Source of the DNA: Zhuqueibacter pondensis
GTDB lineage: Bacteria > Zhuqueibacterota > Zhuqueibacteria > Zhuqueibacterales > Zhuqueibacteraceae
Direction: 5' to 3'
Assembly: GCA_034505955.1 (NCBI GenBank)
Contig: JAPDQK010000014.1
Location: 44,157 to 108,156, forward strand
DNA: 64,000 nt
Of the stretch, positions 26,571 to 34,990 are shown in pieces. The stretch's first letter is position 1. The number at the start of each line of letters is the position of its first letter. A program made the translations under genes and the position numbers. The notes below the pieces were generated by a model. That model saw only the letters and a list, made by a program, of their open reading frames with translations, ran no database searches and was not told the origin of the DNA.

Positions 26571-26598
26571 TTGACAAACCCTCCCCTTTTCATATTAT
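26571..26598 (+). promoter_or_regulatory. Sigma70-type promoter for the CsoR-like operon
   Basis: A consensus TTGACA (26571-26576), a 16-base spacer and TATTAT (26593-26598) stand 43 bases before the CsoR-like start codon. This is the clearest promoter in the window. It implies that the repressor-lipoprotein-MtrA-like-membrane gene set has its own transcript separate from the pump. Confidence 0.75.
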
Positions 26599-26640
26599 CT
26601 TGTTTATGAGTGTTCTCTACAACTTAACCGAGAAAAGCAC

Positions 26641-27024
26641 ATGACACTGAATTCGACCGAAAAGAAAACGGTGCTCAAACGTCTGCATCATATCAAGGGG
26701 CACCTTGCCGGCGTTGAAGAAATGTTAGAAGGCGACCGGCCCATTGCGGAAATTTTCCAGCAACTGAAAGCCGTCGAGTCGGCGCTGCACCAGGCCATCT
26801 ACGTCGTGCTGGATGAGCAATTGAAAAAGCAGTTGGCTGAAGCTCTCGTGCGCGGGCTTGAGGCATGTCCAGGCGAATGCGAAAATTGCGACCGGCTCAA
26901 CGTTCTCAAACGCGAATTTTCAAAATTGGATCTCAAGGAGGTGGTGAATTTGTTGATGCAAATCGACGGCAGCACCACCCAGCCAAAATCTTCAGTCAAA
27001 TCCACTTTACGCCGGCAACAATAA
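26641..27024 (+). CDS. CsoR/FrmR (DUF156)-family repressor lacking canonical metal ligands
   Basis: All-helical DNA-binding regulator of the CsoR/RcnR/FrmR family: R-L-H-H-I-K-G-H-L-A-G-V-E-E-M-L-E (residues 14-30) and A-V-E-S-A-L (44-49) are the family core. The three residues that bind Cu(I) in CsoR (Cys, His, Cys) align with I35, Q60 and Q64, so this is not a copper sensor of the known kind. A Cys trio, C76, C80 and C83, follows in the C-terminal part, and the protein (127 residues) is longer than typical CsoR. Its own strong promoter and position between pump and MtrA-like genes suggest it controls this cluster. The inducer is unknown. Confidence 0.85.
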   Translation: MTLNSTEKKTVLKRLHHIKGHLAGVEEMLEGDRPIAEIFQQLKAVESALHQAIYVVLDEQLKKQLAEALVRGLEACPGECENCDRLNVLKREFSKLDLKEVVNLLMQIDGSTTQPKSSVKSTLRRQQ

Positions 27025-27042
27025 GGAGAAGATAATTGAGCC

Positions 27043-27429
27043 ATGAAGCCCATCACTTTTTTCTTTCTGGCCAGTACGCTTTTGGCCTGCGGCAATCACG
27101 GCAGCGAAATGCCAGCGCCAAAAGCGAGCTCTGCGCGAGCCCGAGTAAGCGTCGAAGACCTGATGCAATCGCCGGCCGATTTCTTGAACCAGCCGGTTGC
27201 CGTGCGCGGCGTGGTCAGTCTACACGGCAACACGGCAGACGTTTTCATGCTCATCAGCGACGAAGAATTCAAGAAATGCGGCCTGACCAATTGCGCCGAA
27301 TTTGAATTGCCGGTGCGGATGAGCGGCGTGGCGCCCGCCATCGGCGACCGCGTCATCGTCGAAGGCGCGATTCACGCGGAAAACGGCAAATTTGCATTTA
27401 TCGCTACCGGCATGAGGCTACGCCCGTAG
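27043..27429 (+). CDS. Lipoprotein with OB-fold-like domain
   Basis: A 128-residue predicted lipoprotein: residues 1-15 form a signal peptide ending in a lipobox (L-L-A-C). The remainder has R-V-S-V-E-D-L-M, A-V-R-G-V-V-S-L-H-G and G-D-R-V-I-V-E-G-A-I-H, a pattern typical of small OB-fold lipoproteins, plus a C-G-L-T-N-C pair. The final codons and stop lie inside a CTACGCCCGTAG repeat, so the repeat sequence supplies the C-terminus. It is 18 bases after the repressor and 12 bases before the MtrA-like gene. Function unknown; metal or ligand binding in the periplasm is possible. Confidence 0.7.
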   Translation: MKPITFFFLASTLLACGNHGSEMPAPKASSARARVSVEDLMQSPADFLNQPVAVRGVVSLHGNTADVFMLISDEEFKKCGLTNCAEFELPVRMSGVAPAIGDRVIVEGAIHAENGKFAFIATGMRLRP

Positions 27430-27431
27430 GG
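27416..27431. repeat. CTACGCCCGTAG repeat core overlapping a stop codon
   Basis: GGCTACGCCCGTAGGG spans the last codons and TAG stop of the lipoprotein gene, and its GGGAGG edge provides the ribosome-binding site of the MtrA-like gene at 27442. Confidence 0.65.
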
Positions 27432-27441
27432 AGGCTTGGCA

Positions 27442-28602
27442 ATGGAACAAAAAAATAATGAGTTGCTCAGCACCCTCGCCGAAGAATTGCAGCGTATCCA
27501 TAGCATTCCCAAATGCGCAGGCTGCAAGTGCTTCGCCGACACGGTGCAGGAATTTCGCGCCGTTGCCGAAAAGCAAAACGCCAATGGTTTGATCGAAAGA
27601 ATCAATGCCCTCGCGGCCAAAATCTCCGTCACGCACGATTGCATTGGCTGCAACCCATGCTATCCGGTGGAGGTGTCGAATGCGCTGAATGAAATGGAAG
27701 AAGCTGAAGGCAGGGCGTCATTCCCGCTCAAAGCCGGAGCTTGCAGCGAGAACACCTGCGGTTGCACGTCTTCGCCAAGGCAACAGAAGCGCGAGGCGGC
27801 CAAATCGAAATGGCCGCCGGAAGCCGGCGACTATCTTGTCGGAAATCCTGAAGCGCCGGTGGCAATCACAACGCTGGCTTCGGAAGAACTGCCGCGGCAA
27901 TTCAAACGCGCCATCGGCTTGAAAAACGTTGCCATCATTGGCCGCACGTGCACGGAAAATATCGGCATTGAAAAAGTGGTGAAGAACATCATTGCCAATC
28001 CGGCGATTCGGTTTTTGATTGTATGCGGCCAGGAATCCGGCGCCTCGACTTTAAATGGCCATTTGGCCGGACAAACGTTCCTGGCGCTGAAAAAGAACGG
28101 CATCAACACACAGCAACGGATCATCGGCTCGCCAGGCAAACGTCCGGTTTTGAAAAACACCGGCTTTGCCGAAGTTGAACGTTTTCAGCGGCAAATCGAG
28201 CTGATCGATCTCATCGGCTGCGAAGACGTCTCACGAATTGCCGAAGAAACGGAGAAATGCGCTGCCCGTCATCTTCCTGCTTTCTTCCCACTGGCACTTG
28301 TCGAGCCGGAGGTCGAGATTATTCACGCCGAGCCAATGCCAAAGCTGCAATTGGACAAAAACGGCTATTTCATCATCCTGCCTCGCCGCGAGCACGGCGA
28401 GATTTTGATCGAGCATTACCGCAACGACGGCATGCTACAGCATCGCCTCGTTGGCAACAATGCCGCCGATTTGTGCAACACCATCATCCACCGGGAATTG
28501 GTGACGCAACTCGACCACGCGGCTTATTTGGGACGCGAATTGGCACGCGCAGAATTTTCGTTGTGGCACGATGCGTACGAATATGCTCAAGACAAGGCCT
28601 AA
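27442..28602 (+). CDS. MtrA-like (corrinoid-protein) fusion with Cys-rich N-terminus and DUF4346-like C-terminus
   Basis: A 386-residue soluble protein in three parts. Residues 1-110 are Cys-rich: C25xxC28xC30, C67xxC70xxC73, and C101 followed by C106xC108. Residues ~128-262 closely match MtrA, the corrinoid-bearing subunit of methanogen methyl-H4MPT:CoM methyltransferase: D-Y-L-V-G-N-P-E-A-P-V-A, E-N-I-G-I-E-K-V-V, F-L-I-V-C-G, G-H-L-A-G-Q and R-I-I-G-S-P-G. H207 in G-H-L-A-G-Q matches the His proposed as cobalt axial ligand in archaeal MtrA. Residues ~290-385 resemble DUF4346. GGAGG precedes the ATG at 27442. It is unusual in a bacterial metal-efflux cluster; corrinoid binding and methyl transfer are inference. 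Confidence 0.8.
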   Translation: MEQKNNELLSTLAEELQRIHSIPKCAGCKCFADTVQEFRAVAEKQNANGLIERINALAAKISVTHDCIGCNPCYPVEVSNALNEMEEAEGRASFPLKAGACSENTCGCTSSPRQQKREAAKSKWPPEAGDYLVGNPEAPVAITTLASEELPRQFKRAIGLKNVAIIGRTCTENIGIEKVVKNIIANPAIRFLIVCGQESGASTLNGHLAGQTFLALKKNGINTQQRIIGSPGKRPVLKNTGFAEVERFQRQIELIDLIGCEDVSRIAEETEKCAARHLPAFFPLALVEPEVEIIHAEPMPKLQLDKNGYFIILPRREHGEILIEHYRNDGMLQHRLVGNNAADLCNTIIHRELVTQLDHAAYLGRELARAEFSLWHDAYEYAQDKA

Positions 28603-28606
28603 TTCA

Positions 28607-29116
28607 ATGAAAACCTTCTTGGCAATCTTTTTCGGATTCGCCGCCGGCCTTGCGGCACATTTCGGTTTTATCGCATGGCGCCTTCAGTCAACCCGCATGG
28701 CTTGGGCGGATATGCCGGCGCTTTCGCTTGCCGGCTTGTTTGAAAAATATTATGCCGATTCCGAATACATTATCGGCCTCTCCGTCGCGAGCTCATTCGC
28801 TTTTGCCGCCTTCGTTCTGCGGCGAACGTTCATGCAAGCACGGATGAAGCTTGCAACCGTGGTGGGCGCAAGCAGTTTCAGCACCTTCCTTGCCGTCTTT
28901 GGCTGCTTTCTCGTTGGCTGCTGCGGCTCGCCGATGTTGGCCGTTTATGCCGCCATCTTCGGCGCGACTTTCGCGCCGCTGGCAAAGGGGTTGACGCTTG
29001 CCGTTACCCTTTTTTCCATTGGCTTGGGGTACGGGTGGATTCGCCGCAATGAAAAGAAATGCGCAAGCGATTGCGCCTGCCTTCCTGATCCGAATAAGCC
29101 GGGATCAAATACATAG
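28607..29116 (+). CDS. Cys-rich inner-membrane protein
   Basis: A 169-residue protein with about four hydrophobic segments (residues ~3-24, 55-72, 84-122, 128-145). One membrane segment holds G-C-F-L-V-G-C-C-G-S-P-M-L (C100, C105, C106), and the cytoplasmic tail ends with C152, C156 and C158. I do not recognise the family. It starts five bases after the MtrA-like stop, so translation is coupled. Cys within a membrane helix plus a Cys-rich tail suggests transport or relay of a thiophilic metal, or a redox role. This is inference only. Confidence 0.65.
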   Translation: MKTFLAIFFGFAAGLAAHFGFIAWRLQSTRMAWADMPALSLAGLFEKYYADSEYIIGLSVASSFAFAAFVLRRTFMQARMKLATVVGASSFSTFLAVFGCFLVGCCGSPMLAVYAAIFGATFAPLAKGLTLAVTLFSIGLGYGWIRRNEKKCASDCACLPDPNKPGSNT

Positions 29117-29434
29117 CGCAGACATCTTGTCCAATGCTGCTAACTTTTCAGAAAGGCAAGCCAATTGCGGGTAAAATGATTCAGAAACAATGATAGAAAA
29201 ATGAATGACAAAAATATGTGGGCTGGTTTTCTTCAAAAATACTCATGGTCGCTTGGTAAGAAACCTGAACATCTTTTTGCCATACATCTTCCTGTCATGA
29301 CTTTCTTGAAAAGTTAGTGACATTGGCAGGATGCCTGCGCTACAACATCTTCGCGGTCATGATAGTTTTTCCAAGATAATACTATAATTAGTCAGACCAA
29401 TAGCGACGACTTTGTGCGTAGCCGGTTTCTCTTT
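29117..29434. other. Intergenic region between convergent clusters (318 bp)
   Basis: No gene is visible. TAGCGCAGACATCTTGTCC (29114-29132) and GGCAGGATGCCTGCGCTAC (29325-29343) are inverted copies of a GTAGCGCAG-CATCCTG motif that recurs near 63228. The region ends at the right copy of the 25-bp direct repeat. Confidence 0.5.
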
Positions 29435-29459
29435 AAAGCAATAAGTATTTCACGCCGCG
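29435..29459. repeat. 25-bp direct repeat, right copy
   Basis: A perfect match to 19277-19301, overlapping the last codons and TGA stop (complement of 29450-29452) of the RND gene. The repeat spacing is 10158 bp. Confidence 0.8.
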
Positions 29460-32400
29460 GTGGTTGCTGCCAGTTCCTTCTTGTCTCGATTCACCAAATA
29501 ATACAACGTCGGAATCACCAGCAGCGACAGCGGCATGGAGACGAGCATGCCGCCGATCATGGCGACGGCCAGAGGTTGCAGCATTTCCGCGCCCTCGCCG
29601 AGCGCGAACGCCAGCGGCAGGAATCCGAAAATCGTTGCGGCCGTCGTCATCATGATCGGCCGCAGGCGCACGCGGCCGGCATCCAGCAAGGCTTGCGCCA
29701 CGTCCGTCGCCAGCGCCGGCGATTTCTCCGTGAAATCGATCAGCAAAATACCGTTGTTCACCACCACGCCGATGATCATGATCATGCCCATGAACGCGGA
29801 AATATCCAACGGAATGCCGGTGAGCAGTAACAACAAAAAAACGCCGCTGACCGAAAGCACGGTGCCGAACATGATGATTGCGGCGGTGCGGAAAGATCTG
29901 AATTCAAACAAAAGAATCGTAAAAACCAGCAGGATGCCGAACCCCAGAATGAGCAGCAATTCTTTGAAGGCCTGTTGTTGACTCTCGTACTGCCCGCCCA
30001 ATTGCAAATTGACTCCGGGCGGCAAATGCATGGCGGCCAACGAGCGCTGAACGTCCGCGATGATGCTGCCGAGGTCGCGGCCGGAGATGTGCGCTTTCAC
30101 GTTGACGACTTGACTGAGATTTTCGTGATCGACATCGGTCTGGCCGGGAACTTTCCTGATCTCCGCGACTTCCTCCAGCGGCAACATGCGGTGAAGCTGG
30201 GGAAGATAGATCGGCAGCCGCTGAATTTTTTCCAAATGGTTGTAGTCGGTTTTGGCGTAACGCACGCGCACCGGAATGATCTTCAGGCCTTGCATCATGG
30301 TGGTCGACTCTTCGCCCCACAGCGCGGTATGCACGGCGCGATTGATTTCTTCAACACTGAGGCCGTAACGGCTGGCCGCCTCCGGAATGATGCGAATCGT
30401 CAGCTCCGGCTCGCTGGCCGCAAAGCCGGGAAACACATCCACCACGCCGGGAATATGCTCGAGCGAATCGGCAATTTGCGTCGCGACTTCCTGCACCAGC
30501 GTCAAATTGTTGCCGAACACTTTCACCACGATGGGCGCGATCTCGCCGCTCAAATCGTTCAGGCGATCGGGCAGCACTTGAAACAATTCCGGCTCCAAGC
30601 GCGGCTCTTTTTTGGCGATGAAGGCGCGCAAGTCGTCCATCACTTCGAACGAAGAGCGCTGATGCCCGGGTTTCAGATAGATCACGAAGTCGCCGTCGTT
30701 GGCGTGGGTGCGCGGATGCGCCAGGCTGCGTCCGGTGCGCAGCGAATACGTATTCACTTCCGGCAGCGTCACCAAATAATCTTCGATGCTCTGCAGCATG
30801 CTTTTGGTGCCTTCGAGCGAGCTGCCGGGCGGCGCCAAATAATCCAGCACGATGGTGCTCTCATCCCATTCCGGCAGAAACCCGCTGGGCAGCCGCAGGT
30901 AACACGCCACCGAAACGGCAGCCAGCAACCCGCAGAACAGCAACACCGGCAGCGGCTTTTGCAATGAAAATGTCAACGCTTTTTGCTGCACGGCGATGAT
31001 TCGCGGCAACACGCGGCCGGGCTTGACTTTTTTGGCGGAAATGAAAACTGCCGCCAATGCCGGGGTGAGAAACATCGCCAGCAACATGGAAACGGCGGTG
31101 GCCAGAGAAAGCGTGAGGGCCAACGCCCGAAAGAAAATGCCCGGGACCCCGCTCAGAAAAACCAACGGAACAAAAACCACGAGCGTGGTCAAGGTCGCGC
31201 CCAGCAGCGGGGAGATGATTTCGCCGGTGGCTTGCACCACGGCTTCAGTGCGTGAATGCCCTTCCTCCAAAAAGCGCTCGATATTTTCCACCACGACGAT
31301 GGCGTTGTCAACCAAAATGCCGATGGCAGCGGCCAAGCCGCCGAGGCTCATCAAGCTCAGGTTCATGCCGATGAGCTTGATGAGAATGAACGTGATCAGC
31401 AGCGCTACCGGAATGATCGTGGCGGTGACAAGGGTGATGCGGAAACGGCGCAGAAAAAGCAGCAAAATGATCACGGTGAGCGCGGAGCCGAGAATGATGC
31501 TGTCGCGCACGCTGCCGATGGCGTGCCGCACGAAGTCCGTCATGTCGTACCACTTTTGCATCTCGACTTCGGGCGGCAGAGCCGGGCGGATTTCCTGCAG
31601 CCGCTGTTCCACTGCGCGCATCACCGCCACGGCGTTGGCGCCCGGCTGCGTGATGATGGTGAAGAGCACCGCCGGATGCCGGTTGCTCACGCAACTGATG
31701 AAGTTCTCCTCCACCGCCGGTTCGATCGTGGCGATGTCGGCGAGATGAATGGGCGTGGGACGATGATTGGCAACAACGGTTTTGCCCACGTCATCGATGG
31801 TCAGGTAGCGATTGTCGGCAATGTTCAAATAAAGTTTGTTGAATTCATTCAGCCGGCCGACGAATTGCACGGTGTTGGTTTGCGCCAGCGCTTCGCTGAC
31901 TTGCCGGTGATCGAGATTGGCCGCTGCCAGTTTGCCGGGATCGAGATTGACCCAGTATTCGCGGCGATGCCCGCCCATGACTTCGACGTTGTTGATGCCG
32001 GAGATGCTGGTGAGCTGCGGCCGGATGGTGTAGACCGCCAGGTCGTTCAACTCCACTAAATCGAGGCGGTCAGAATACAAACTATAACCGGCAACCGGAT
32101 AGGTGCTGGAGGTGAAGCGCCGCACTTCGATCTGCACGCCGGCCGGCAACTGGTTGCGAACGCCGCTCACTTGCGCCTGCACCAACTGGTAGGCCTGAAA
32201 CATGTCTTCATTCCATTGGAAATCGACGTTGATTTCCGCGGAGCCGCGGCTGGTGGTGGAGCGCACCACGCGCACGCCCGGCACGCCCATCACCGCTTCC
32301 TCAATCGGCTTGACGACTTCCATCTCCATCTGTTTCAGCGGCGCAAAACCGTGATCGACCAGCACCGCGATGCGGGGAAAGGTGGCGCTGGGAAACACGT

Positions 32401-32506
32401 CCTGCGGAATTTGAAAAATCAGATAAAATCCGATCGTTGCCAGCAGCAGCGCCGAAAACACCACCGCCCGTTTGTTGTCCACGGCGAAGCGTGATAATCC
32501 GGTCAT
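29450..32506 (-). CDS. RND efflux pump, HAE type
   Basis: An inner-membrane proton/substrate antiporter of 1018 residues with the full twelve-helix duplicated RND plan. The helix-4 region reads A-I-G-I-L-V-D-N-A-I-V-V-V-E-N-I, the form seen in hydrophobe/amphiphile exporters, and lacks the D-F-G...D-G-A metal signature of the CzcA-type pump at 23486. It therefore probably exports organic compounds. It is the last gene of a TolC-adaptor-pump operon; its start overlaps the adaptor stop by four bases (ATGA). Its 3' end lies in the 25-bp direct repeat. Confidence 0.9.
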   Translation of the reverse strand: MTGLSRFAVDNKRAVVFSALLLATIGFYLIFQIPQDVFPSATFPRIAVLVDHGFAPLKQMEMEVVKPIEEAVMGVPGVRVVRSTTSRGSAEINVDFQWNEDMFQAYQLVQAQVSGVRNQLPAGVQIEVRRFTSSTYPVAGYSLYSDRLDLVELNDLAVYTIRPQLTSISGINNVEVMGGHRREYWVNLDPGKLAAANLDHRQVSEALAQTNTVQFVGRLNEFNKLYLNIADNRYLTIDDVGKTVVANHRPTPIHLADIATIEPAVEENFISCVSNRHPAVLFTIITQPGANAVAVMRAVEQRLQEIRPALPPEVEMQKWYDMTDFVRHAIGSVRDSIILGSALTVIILLLFLRRFRITLVTATIIPVALLITFILIKLIGMNLSLMSLGGLAAAIGILVDNAIVVVENIERFLEEGHSRTEAVVQATGEIISPLLGATLTTLVVFVPLVFLSGVPGIFFRALALTLSLATAVSMLLAMFLTPALAAVFISAKKVKPGRVLPRIIAVQQKALTFSLQKPLPVLLFCGLLAAVSVACYLRLPSGFLPEWDESTIVLDYLAPPGSSLEGTKSMLQSIEDYLVTLPEVNTYSLRTGRSLAHPRTHANDGDFVIYLKPGHQRSSFEVMDDLRAFIAKKEPRLEPELFQVLPDRLNDLSGEIAPIVVKVFGNNLTLVQEVATQIADSLEHIPGVVDVFPGFAASEPELTIRIIPEAASRYGLSVEEINRAVHTALWGEESTTMMQGLKIIPVRVRYAKTDYNHLEKIQRLPIYLPQLHRMLPLEEVAEIRKVPGQTDVDHENLSQVVNVKAHISGRDLGSIIADVQRSLAAMHLPPGVNLQLGGQYESQQQAFKELLLILGFGILLVFTILLFEFRSFRTAAIIMFGTVLSVSGVFLLLLLTGIPLDISAFMGMIMIIGVVVNNGILLIDFTEKSPALATDVAQALLDAGRVRLRPIMMTTAATIFGFLPLAFALGEGAEMLQPLAVAMIGGMLVSMPLSLLVIPTLYYLVNRDKKELAATTAA

Positions 32507-33438
32507 TCAGCCACGACCTCCATTCCATCTTCCAGCGAGTACGCTTTTTCCGTCACCACGCGTTCGTTCTCGTTGACGCCGGCGAGAATCTCCACATGAT
32601 CATCGTGCAAGATTCCCACTTTCACTGCGCGTTTTTCCACTTTGTTTTCTTGCAACACAAAAACATGAAACACGCCTTCTTCTTCGAGCAGCGCCGGGCG
32701 TGGAATGGTCAGCGCGTTGGCGTGTGTTTCGGAGGGAAAGGTCAATCGCGCCAACATGCCCGGGCGAAATTCGCCGTTGGGATTGGCCAGCGCGAGCCGG
32801 ATCACCACCGTCTGGTTGTCGGTGTTGATCTTGCCGGAGACGACCTCCAGCGGCAATGACAGCGGCGCGTGTGGATAGTCGACAAAGGTGACGCGAATTT
32901 TGCCGGAACGTCGCAGAAGAGGAAGATAACGTACCGGCAAATCGCCGCGCACGTCCAGCACGCTCAAATCGCCGAGGTGCACGATCTGCTCGCCCTTCTG
33001 CACCACGTCGCCGGTGTGATGCAGAACTTCCAACACGACGCCGTCGAGTGGACTATAAAGCGGGATGGTTTTGATTTGCTGCTCCAGCAAAGGCCGCATC
33101 TCGACTGGCATCTGATTGGTTACTTGCAGCAGGGCCTCGCGTTCGGCGGGTACGATCGTGCCGATCTGCTCGCCCTTTTTCACGTGGTCGCCGAGCAGCA
33201 GCGAAAAATCCGTGAGCCGGCCGTCGAACTGCGAGGCGAGAAACGCCTCCTGCCGCAGCGCCACCGTGCCGAAGATGTTGAGCGTATCCACCATATCCTG
33301 GCGGCTCACTGGCGCCGTTTTCACGTGCACGACCGGTTCGGGTTTTTCACTTGCGGTTTGCGCTTCTTTTCCGCACGCGACGAACAGCAGCGCGGCGAAG
33401 ATGATGAGGATCGTTGGTTGAATGATTCCGCTTCGCAT
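32503..33438 (-). CDS. RND membrane-fusion (adaptor) lipoprotein
   Basis: A 311-residue periplasmic adaptor. The signal peptide ends in a lipobox-like F-V-A-C near residue 21. The HlyD-type lipoyl halves (S-Q-F-D-G-R-L-T-D near 70 and Y-S-P-L-D-G-V-V-L-E near 130) flank a short helical hairpin, then beta-barrel and membrane-proximal parts follow. The start codon overlaps the TolC stop (TAATG) and the stop overlaps the pump start, so all three genes are translationally coupled. It joins the pump at 29450 to the TolC protein at 33438. Confidence 0.9.
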   Translation of the reverse strand: MRSGIIQPTILIIFAALLFVACGKEAQTASEKPEPVVHVKTAPVSRQDMVDTLNIFGTVALRQEAFLASQFDGRLTDFSLLLGDHVKKGEQIGTIVPAEREALLQVTNQMPVEMRPLLEQQIKTIPLYSPLDGVVLEVLHHTGDVVQKGEQIVHLGDLSVLDVRGDLPVRYLPLLRRSGKIRVTFVDYPHAPLSLPLEVVSGKINTDNQTVVIRLALANPNGEFRPGMLARLTFPSETHANALTIPRPALLEEEGVFHVFVLQENKVEKRAVKVGILHDDHVEILAGVNENERVVTEKAYSLEDGMEVVAE

Positions 33439-34793
33439 TATTTTTCTCCTTGCAAAACCGCGATCTTTGCGGTCTGGTTCGTCAGCGTATATCGTTCGAT
33501 CACGCCGAGCAGAAAGCTCAAACGCGTTTCCTGCAGCGTCAATTGATTTTCGGTCAAATCCTTTTGTGCGGCCAGATATTCCAAATTGGTGATCAGCCCG
33601 GCCTTATAATTGGCCGTGGCCAGTTGAAACGACTTTTGATTCACCTCCAGCCGTTGCTCCTGCGCCCGATAAATTTCCCGGAGCTTTTCCAGCTTTGTGT
33701 TGATCTGATCGAGTTGAATCTGCAATTCCCTGCCGGTCTCGGCTTGTTGCAATTGCAGCGCGCGCGCCCCAGCGCGAATTTCCTGTTGCTGAAATTTGCT
33801 CAGTCCCCAGCGAAAGAGCGGGAATTGCAACCCGGCGCCCACCTGCCAATAATTGCCTTCTGCGGTGGGATCGCGGTCCACCACGTAACCGCCGGCAAAT
33901 TGCAGGTGCGGCAGCCGCGCGGCCCGCACCTGGCGCAGACGAAGTTGCTGCGCTTCATATTGCAATGCGAGGGATTTGAGCAGCGGATTTTGCTGCAACG
34001 AGATTGGGCGCAGCTCGGCAAGCGAATCGATGGCGCTGAATGATGATGGGAAATCCCGCAATTGCAGCGCGCGATAATCCGGCAGAGCGAGCCGCTGCGC
34101 CAGCTCCCGCCGCAAATTGTCGGCTTCCAATTCCGCCGCGAGCATTTCTTCCTGTAATTGCTGAATGGCCGCTTGCGTTTGCAGCACGTCGAATTGCGTG
34201 CGCGCGCCCGCCAGCCACAAGGCGTTGGCAACCTGCGCGTGCTCGTTCAGCAACTGGCGGCGATTGGCCAGCAGCTCGAGTTTCACTTGCATCTGCAAAA
34301 TGGCGAGGTACAACGCCGCGACGCGTTGGGTCACCTCCAAAGCGATTTGTTCCCGATTCGCCTCCTCGGCCAGCCAATTCTTTCTCTCGGCCTCGGCGCT
34401 TTGCAGTAGCCAATCGCCGATTCCCCAATCCAACCCCGCCTGCCCTGCTTGCTGGCGGAAATCATAATGGCGGTAAAACGACTGCGCATGGGAAAGTGCC
34501 GCGCCCACGTGCGGAAAGTAACGGCTGCGGCCGCTGCGATAAACCGCGCCGGCGGCTTGCACCTGTTGCGCAGCCGCCTGCAAACGGAAACTATGTTGCC
34601 GCGCCAACTCGAGACATTGCGCAAGCGACAACGTTTGAGCTTGCGCCAACAGGCCCGAAGACCAACCGAACACGAATAACAATAATGTGAAGCCGGTGCG
34701 CCTCGCCGAAATTTTTATCCATTCACCATTCCGTCTTTTGTTCGTTCGCAAACTAAACATTGTCGCGCCGCCCCATTCCTTTGTTCTTTTCAT
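33438..34793 (-). CDS. TolC-family outer-membrane efflux protein
   Basis: A 451-residue outer-membrane channel of the second RND system. AAAGGAG seven bases upstream fixes the ATG at 34793, giving a long basic N-terminus before the signal-peptide core (residues ~33-50). The first repeat begins with L-S-L-A-Q-C-L-E-L-A-R-Q-H-S-F and the body is rich in Gln/Leu coiled-coil sequence. It is the first gene of the operon, and the 560 bases upstream are full of palindromic elements. Confidence 0.9.
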   Translation of the reverse strand: MKRTKEWGGATMFSLRTNKRRNGEWIKISARRTGFTLLLFVFGWSSGLLAQAQTLSLAQCLELARQHSFRLQAAAQQVQAAGAVYRSGRSRYFPHVGAALSHAQSFYRHYDFRQQAGQAGLDWGIGDWLLQSAEAERKNWLAEEANREQIALEVTQRVAALYLAILQMQVKLELLANRRQLLNEHAQVANALWLAGARTQFDVLQTQAAIQQLQEEMLAAELEADNLRRELAQRLALPDYRALQLRDFPSSFSAIDSLAELRPISLQQNPLLKSLALQYEAQQLRLRQVRAARLPHLQFAGGYVVDRDPTAEGNYWQVGAGLQFPLFRWGLSKFQQQEIRAGARALQLQQAETGRELQIQLDQINTKLEKLREIYRAQEQRLEVNQKSFQLATANYKAGLITNLEYLAAQKDLTENQLTLQETRLSFLLGVIERYTLTNQTAKIAVLQGEK

Positions 34794-34990
34794 GCTATTG
34801 CTCCTTTTTGTGCGGTGTCATCATATTACCACGAAAATAGCTTGTGCTGTCACTCAGGAGGAGTCTTTTTAGCTGGGCCTGGTTCTTGTGTTTAAAAAAG
34901 ATGCCTCCTGCATGACATGCTCCAAAAGTGGTCACGATTTTCATCATGATGGGTGCCGCGCGCGGCATGGCAATTCTTATGAAAATAACT

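Noticed and set aside
29450..32506. Second metal-exporting RND pump
   Set aside because: The helix-4 motif is of the V-D-N-A-I hydrophobe-export form and lacks the D-F-G...D-G-A signature, so a metal substrate is not supported.
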